DNA of 64,000 nt from Haliclona indistincta (lineage: Eukaryota; Porifera; Demospongiae; Haplosclerida; Chalinidae), in contig OZ024789.1 of NCBI GenBank assembly GCA_964017065.1, positions 2,016,764-2,080,763 of the forward strand, in the 5' to 3' direction. Shown here piece by piece: positions 59,810 through 64,000 of the stretch. Numbering within the stretch: position 1 is the first letter of the stretch; every line of letters starts with the position of its first letter. A program made the position numbers and the translations under genes. Below the pieces are notes generated by a model. The model searched no databases and was not told the DNA's origin. It saw nothing but the letters and a program-made list of their open reading frames with translations.

Positions 59810-60737
59810 ATGGATGGAACTGGCCTTCTAGAAGGTAAGAAGCAGCATGGTGGTAGTGATTGTTGTTCTCATTGTTACATGTTCACTCAAGAAGAGTGAT
59901 AGATTAAGTGAGTGGAATAGTACATGTACAGGTCCGTAAGACTTCCATGATACATCATTATGCTCACTGATCTGAGCATAAATTATTTGTTTGTTTGTGA
60001 TTCAAAATAATTATGGTAATGTACATAACAACAGCATTTGAGTATTGTATAAACTATTTCAGTAGCATGATATTTTTTTCTTTCATCATTCGATTACACA
60101 TTTTGACCTTAATTGTTGAATGTGTTATAACTGAAAGCATAGTGCTGTATACAAATAAAAGTATTAAATCAGTTGCTTATTACTGATCGATCTTTATATC
60201 AACTATAGTAACACAGTCGAGAGAGGATGAGCACAAGGAAATGGAGGACAGGTTCGTGCATCATGACATTGAGCAACACTCAATTATAGTTGCTTTAGTT
60301 GCATGTGTTGGTACATAATTATGAACTATGCTGACACTGAAGTTATGTTCTCATGACCTCTCATTGTAGGTATACATACGGAACTGAAGATTACTCAACA
60401 GGTGAGACAATGCATTATCGTGCTACATCACACCATTTTACCGAGCATAGATCAACAAAATTTTAATTTCAATGCTAGCGCCCACACAAAATTTAGTAGT
60501 GCCCTCAACCTGTGCTTGTAACTTAAAATTAACAATTTTTTTAAATTTTCTTGAACACATTCATTATTATTTTATCTGCTCAACTCTTTACATTGCTATT
60601 GTTCACTCACTACGGCACTATAGGCGAGAAAGGAACCAGTCTATGCTGATATCCAGCATGACTCCTCTGATCCAGCACCAGCTGTCCCTCTACCACTAGA
60701 GCCAGTACAGTATGCTACTATCACTGCAGTAGTATAG
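59810..60737 (+). pseudogene. Receptor tail remnant: transmembrane exon and tyrosine-motif tail
   Basis: A transmembrane exon (about 59,847-59,907) reads VVVIVVLIVTCSLKKSDRL, similar to the TM exon of the next gene. It is followed by exon-like blocks 60,209-60,251, 60,370-60,401 and 60,624-60,737. The last block encodes EPVYADIQHD and ends PVQYATITAVV with a stop. VQYATI fits the ITIM consensus. The intron phases do not join into one clean frame and no ectodomain exons precede it, so this looks like a decayed or partial paralogue, or the 3' end of a gene whose start is lost. Confidence 0.45.
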
Positions 60738-61535
60738 AGGGTTAGTCACTGAATAATTATAATATTTGATAATAATTATTACCATGTTTTTGAAAGTGTT
60801 GTTGATCATAACAGTTTGTACTTTGAGTAATTGCTGTTGACCTTTTAACCCCTGTGTTACTGTATTAGAGGTCATTTTAACAGTGTGGATTATTTTTGTC
60901 ATAATTATTATGTTTGAGAGACTTTCATGCCTTTTTTGATCTATAATTTATCTCTAAAAATCTACAATAATTCTCTGAAGCATTAGTCCTCTCACCCGTG
61001 TATAAACTACCAATTTCAACCTACTATTTGCTGTACTTGACTACTTATACTCACTGTACAATGTACGTTTAAAGTGCTTTATAACACACAGAGTGATATA
61101 GTGGACATGAACTGAAGAAACAATATCAAGAAGTCAAACTAACAGTACTAAAACATTGTATCATTAACTATAATTATGCTTGCAGGTGTTGTATTATAAG
61201 TATTATTTTATCAGTGAAGGTGTTCTAACAAAAATCATTATTATTATACAAGCGTACATTTTGTGTGAGTGTGTGTGTGTCCTAGGTTCGATCAATGCGT
61301 GGGAGGAGAGGCTGGTTCAGTACGAGACCAGAAGAGCTTGAGATGTGATGCTAACCGTTTAATTCGCAGCAAATATTACAGCATATCAAAATTAGAGTCA
61401 GTAAGTCTTTGTCCAACAGCGCTGGAACTGGATGCAATACAGTGCAGTCGATAGCTTGCGAGCCCCACACACATTCATTGGGCGTGGCTAAGATTCCTTG
61501 ACTCGTTTTCTCTGAATCTGAGTGCGTAGCTCAAT
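60738..61535. other. Intergenic DNA
   Basis: AT-rich, with a short GT run at 61,263-61,280. No coding signal was noted apart from weak frames. Confidence 0.4.
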
Positions 61536-63965
61536 ATGTTCATCATCATCATTGGTCTGTATCTCAGCATCATATTACCAGCAGCAGCTGCTGAACCTGA
61601 TTTTAAGTCTCACTACAGATACATGAGCAAGGCATAAATTTTCTCTATAGCTGGCCCTGTCTCAGTGAGTGCTCTTATCGGAGAGAATGCTGTGTTCTAC
61701 TGTAATGGTAGTGGTGCTATAATCCAGTGGATAGTTGATGGAGTGTATGCAACTCATTCTAACATTACTGCACGAGGGATAGCAATATATACTGAGACAT
61801 TGTCAGGCACACTTCAATCCACTCTCACTGTACCAGCAACACTAGAGAATAATGGTACTACTGTACAGTGTGTGCTGTTTCCTGGTGAGGTGACCAGTGA
61901 CAAAGCTACTCTGACTGTTCTTCATGGTGAGCAGTGAAGAGATGATAAGATTTTACATACATCACATTTTTGCTCTGTGTGGCGCCTACTTCTCTCAATG
62001 TAATGTTGATGAGGGTCGCAAAATGAAATTAATAACATTTTCTGACTATTGACATTCTTACAGGTATTGCTAAAGTTACAAATGCCAGATTAAACCCTAC
62101 ATTCAACACACTACTGTGGGATCATGCTGCAGGTAGTGGTCTAATGTATCGAGTGATTCTGATGAATAGTAACACTGGTCAACTGATAGTCAATGAAACC
62201 ACCTCTACCACAAACCTCTCACTACCTACCCTCCAGTTGTGTCAGTATTACACAGCTAATGTGACTGCATTCACAGCTGAACTACACAGTGATACTGTTG
62301 TTACTGGACTGAGAGTATCAGGAGGTGAGTGGGTGTGCGCTGTAAATATTAGCAACTGTGTTTGTTGGTGTACACAGAGTACTATGACATGGACATCTTG
62401 TCAAGTAAAGTAGTCGTCTTCAATACCACTCACAGTAGAGTTACTTTCACTGTCAATATACAAGAGGTGAGAATAAAAATAATTATTAGAACAATATGCA
62501 TGTATTTATACATATCGAATGTATTTTATTGCAGCGGAGTGTTCTTATCTGTCCTGGGCAGAAAATAATACCAGAAAGTTATCCATTGTCCAATTTTTCT
62601 GACAAAACTATACACTCTGAAGTTGCTATAACACAACCAGGAGTGATCAACTATACTGTGCTGATTGAAAACAGCTGCCATTGTGCAGCAGACTTTGTGA
62701 TAGTTGCTAGCGACAGGGACGTTGAGATGGAAACAGTGTTCTTCAGTAAGTCACTAATACATATGGTTTGGTATCTACTTAAACTTTAGGTACTTACAGG
62801 ATTCAAATTTGTGAAGTGACCACACCGAACCACACCTCTATTCTAGTGGACTGTATCTTCGCAATTAATTCAAACATTTCAGGATTTGTGGTGGTTGAAA
62901 ATGAGAGAACTAATGAGACGCTGAAGAAACTGTTATCTCAAAACAGCTCAGTGATCTTTACAGGTTTAGAACCAGGAGAGCATTATAGAGTACAAGCTTA
63001 CGATGATGCCTGTTCTTCTACTGCTGCATATGAGCAGTGTCTGTTTTTAAATGGTATCATAGTGAAACCTAGTCCATCAGGTCATGCATCGTCTACGATA
63101 CTCTCAACAGGTAAGCAATGTAACATCATTGTTTTTCAAATGCTTGCATGCATACATGTAGGTACGAAGTTGTATTCAAGATCAACTGACATGTTGAGCA
63201 ACAGTGTTTCACCTAGCATGTCACCTGTGGTACCCACATCAACAACAGGTATAGTATTTCAATACACAATACAATAAACTTATAAATTTTTGTTTGCATA
63301 CAGCCGTCACACTTTCCATTCTAGTTTCTGCTCCAATTATTTTTATCATGGGAATCAGTGTAGTGGTGGTGGTGACTATCATACTCATCATTAAGTGTTC
63401 ACACAGGAAAAATAATAGACTAGGTGAGTGCTCAGTACAGTACAATTAGATGGGTTCAGTGAGGCTGCCCCTTGTGATAGGAAGGCTTGAGAGGTAAAAA
63501 TTAAGGCTGAGAGGCTTGTGCCTCGTGACCTCCAGATCTACACCAAAGCATGGATATTATCTGTACTGTCAGATTGTTATGCATCAATTGCTGCATGTTT
63601 CAGTTATCCAAGCACTTATATATAGTCCCTGCACGCTACGTATAATACAGTTTGTCTTTACCATGTAGAACACTTCTTATAAAGCATGTATATTTAACAT
63701 CACCTATTGCTGATTTAAATTAATAGGCACCAGCCTGAGCTAATCTTTGTTGCTATACTAGATTGTATACGGTTACTGTTTGTGATTTTGTATCTCGATC
63801 ATGTCAGGTGCTGAAGGTGCTGAAGGTATAGTTGATGTGGTTCCAGTTGATGATAATCCTGCTTACATCACAATGAAGAGGATCACCTTGAACAAGAACA
63901 CTGCTTATGAGACTGTTAATATAACCAGTCATGATTATGAGATTGTTAATAAAATTATAAATTAA
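61536..63965 (+). CDS. Ig/FN3 single-pass receptor with NPAY and tyrosine-motif tail
   Basis: The likely start is ATG 61,536 with a hydrophobic leader (MFIIIIGLYLSIILPAAAA), although I cannot place its splice to the next exon. Exons then run 61,651-61,926 (Ig-like, FYCNGSGAIIQWIVDG ... TVQCVLF), 62,064-62,334 (FN3, NTLLWDHAAGSGLMYRV), 62,378-62,466 and 62,535-62,745. After these come 62,790-63,110 (second FN3-like, FTGLEPGEHYRVQAY) and 63,162-63,248 (Ser/Thr/Pro stalk). The last two are 63,304-63,423 (transmembrane, ISVVVVVTIILIIKC) and 63,808-63,965 (tail). The tail has DDNPAYITM, NTAYETVNI and DYEIV. Internal splice phases agree. It is probably a cell-surface adhesion or recognition receptor that can be tyrosine-phosphorylated; the ligand is unknown. 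Confidence 0.65.
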
Positions 63966-64000
63966 TCAAGTTTTAAATTGACAGCATTATGATAGTGCAA

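Noticed and set aside
1..64000. tRNA, rRNA or snRNA genes
   Set aside because: I looked for cloverleaf-type T-loop and anticodon arms and for conserved rRNA blocks and saw none. The only tRNA-related sequence is the retrotransposon primer-binding site.

Overview
This is eukaryotic, metazoan-type DNA: short spliced introns (57 bp in one gene), RING/B-box, Kelch, Death, immunoglobulin and fibronectin-III genes, and a dense load of Ty3/gypsy, non-LTR and inverted-repeat transposons. The gene style (Kelch fused to a Roc-like NTPase, receptors with a mucin-like stalk, one transmembrane exon and tyrosine-motif tails, very compact introns) suggests a sponge such as Amphimedon. That is an inference from gene style, not a database match.

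Layout. 1-1.9 kb: dispersed repeats, a piggyBac-type MITE and a MULE-like element carrying a broken RecQ-helicase fragment. 1.9-12.5 kb: a foldback structure whose 55-bp terminal inverted repeats enclose a huge palindrome of about 171-bp tandem repeats (one orientation 4.4-8.57 kb, the other 8.57-12.17 kb). 12.5-32.9 kb: one nine-exon plus-strand gene, Kelch - Roc-like GTPase - COR - Death, about 1226 aa. Intron 3 (8.9 kb) holds nested transposons, including a Ty3/gypsy copy inside a second helicase-carrying MULE-like element. Intron 8 (7.1 kb) holds an apparently intact Ty3/gypsy element with matching LTRs. 33.7-37.0 kb: decayed 3' part of a UTP20-like gene. 37-42.5 kb: a minisatellite and four foldback elements of 0.3 to 1.2 kb. 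42.8-46.5 kb: a complete 1211-aa non-LTR reverse transcriptase with a CXC-type zinc motif and a restriction-like endonuclease signature. 47.2-53.0 kb: a small inverted-repeat element broken by a second MITE and by a third, apparently intact, gypsy element. 53.8-55.4 kb: a 161-bp tandem repeat that looks like a repeated exon-intron cassette. 57,553-57,752: assembly gap. 58.1-59.5 kb: minus-strand TRIM gene with an in-frame TGA before its last 53 codons. 59.8-60.7 kb and 61.5-63.97 kb: a remnant and a nearly complete copy of an Ig/FN3 receptor with tyrosine-motif cytoplasmic tails.

The host genes hint at innate-immune or cell-death style signalling (Roc-COR-Death, TRIM, Ig/FN3 receptors with ITIM- or NPxY-like tails), but nothing shows that they work together. 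Most of the window is accessory DNA, and the nesting order of the insertions can be read from target-site duplications. Exon boundaries come from GT/AG sites and reading-frame continuity by eye. Repeat boundaries and identities were also read by eye.
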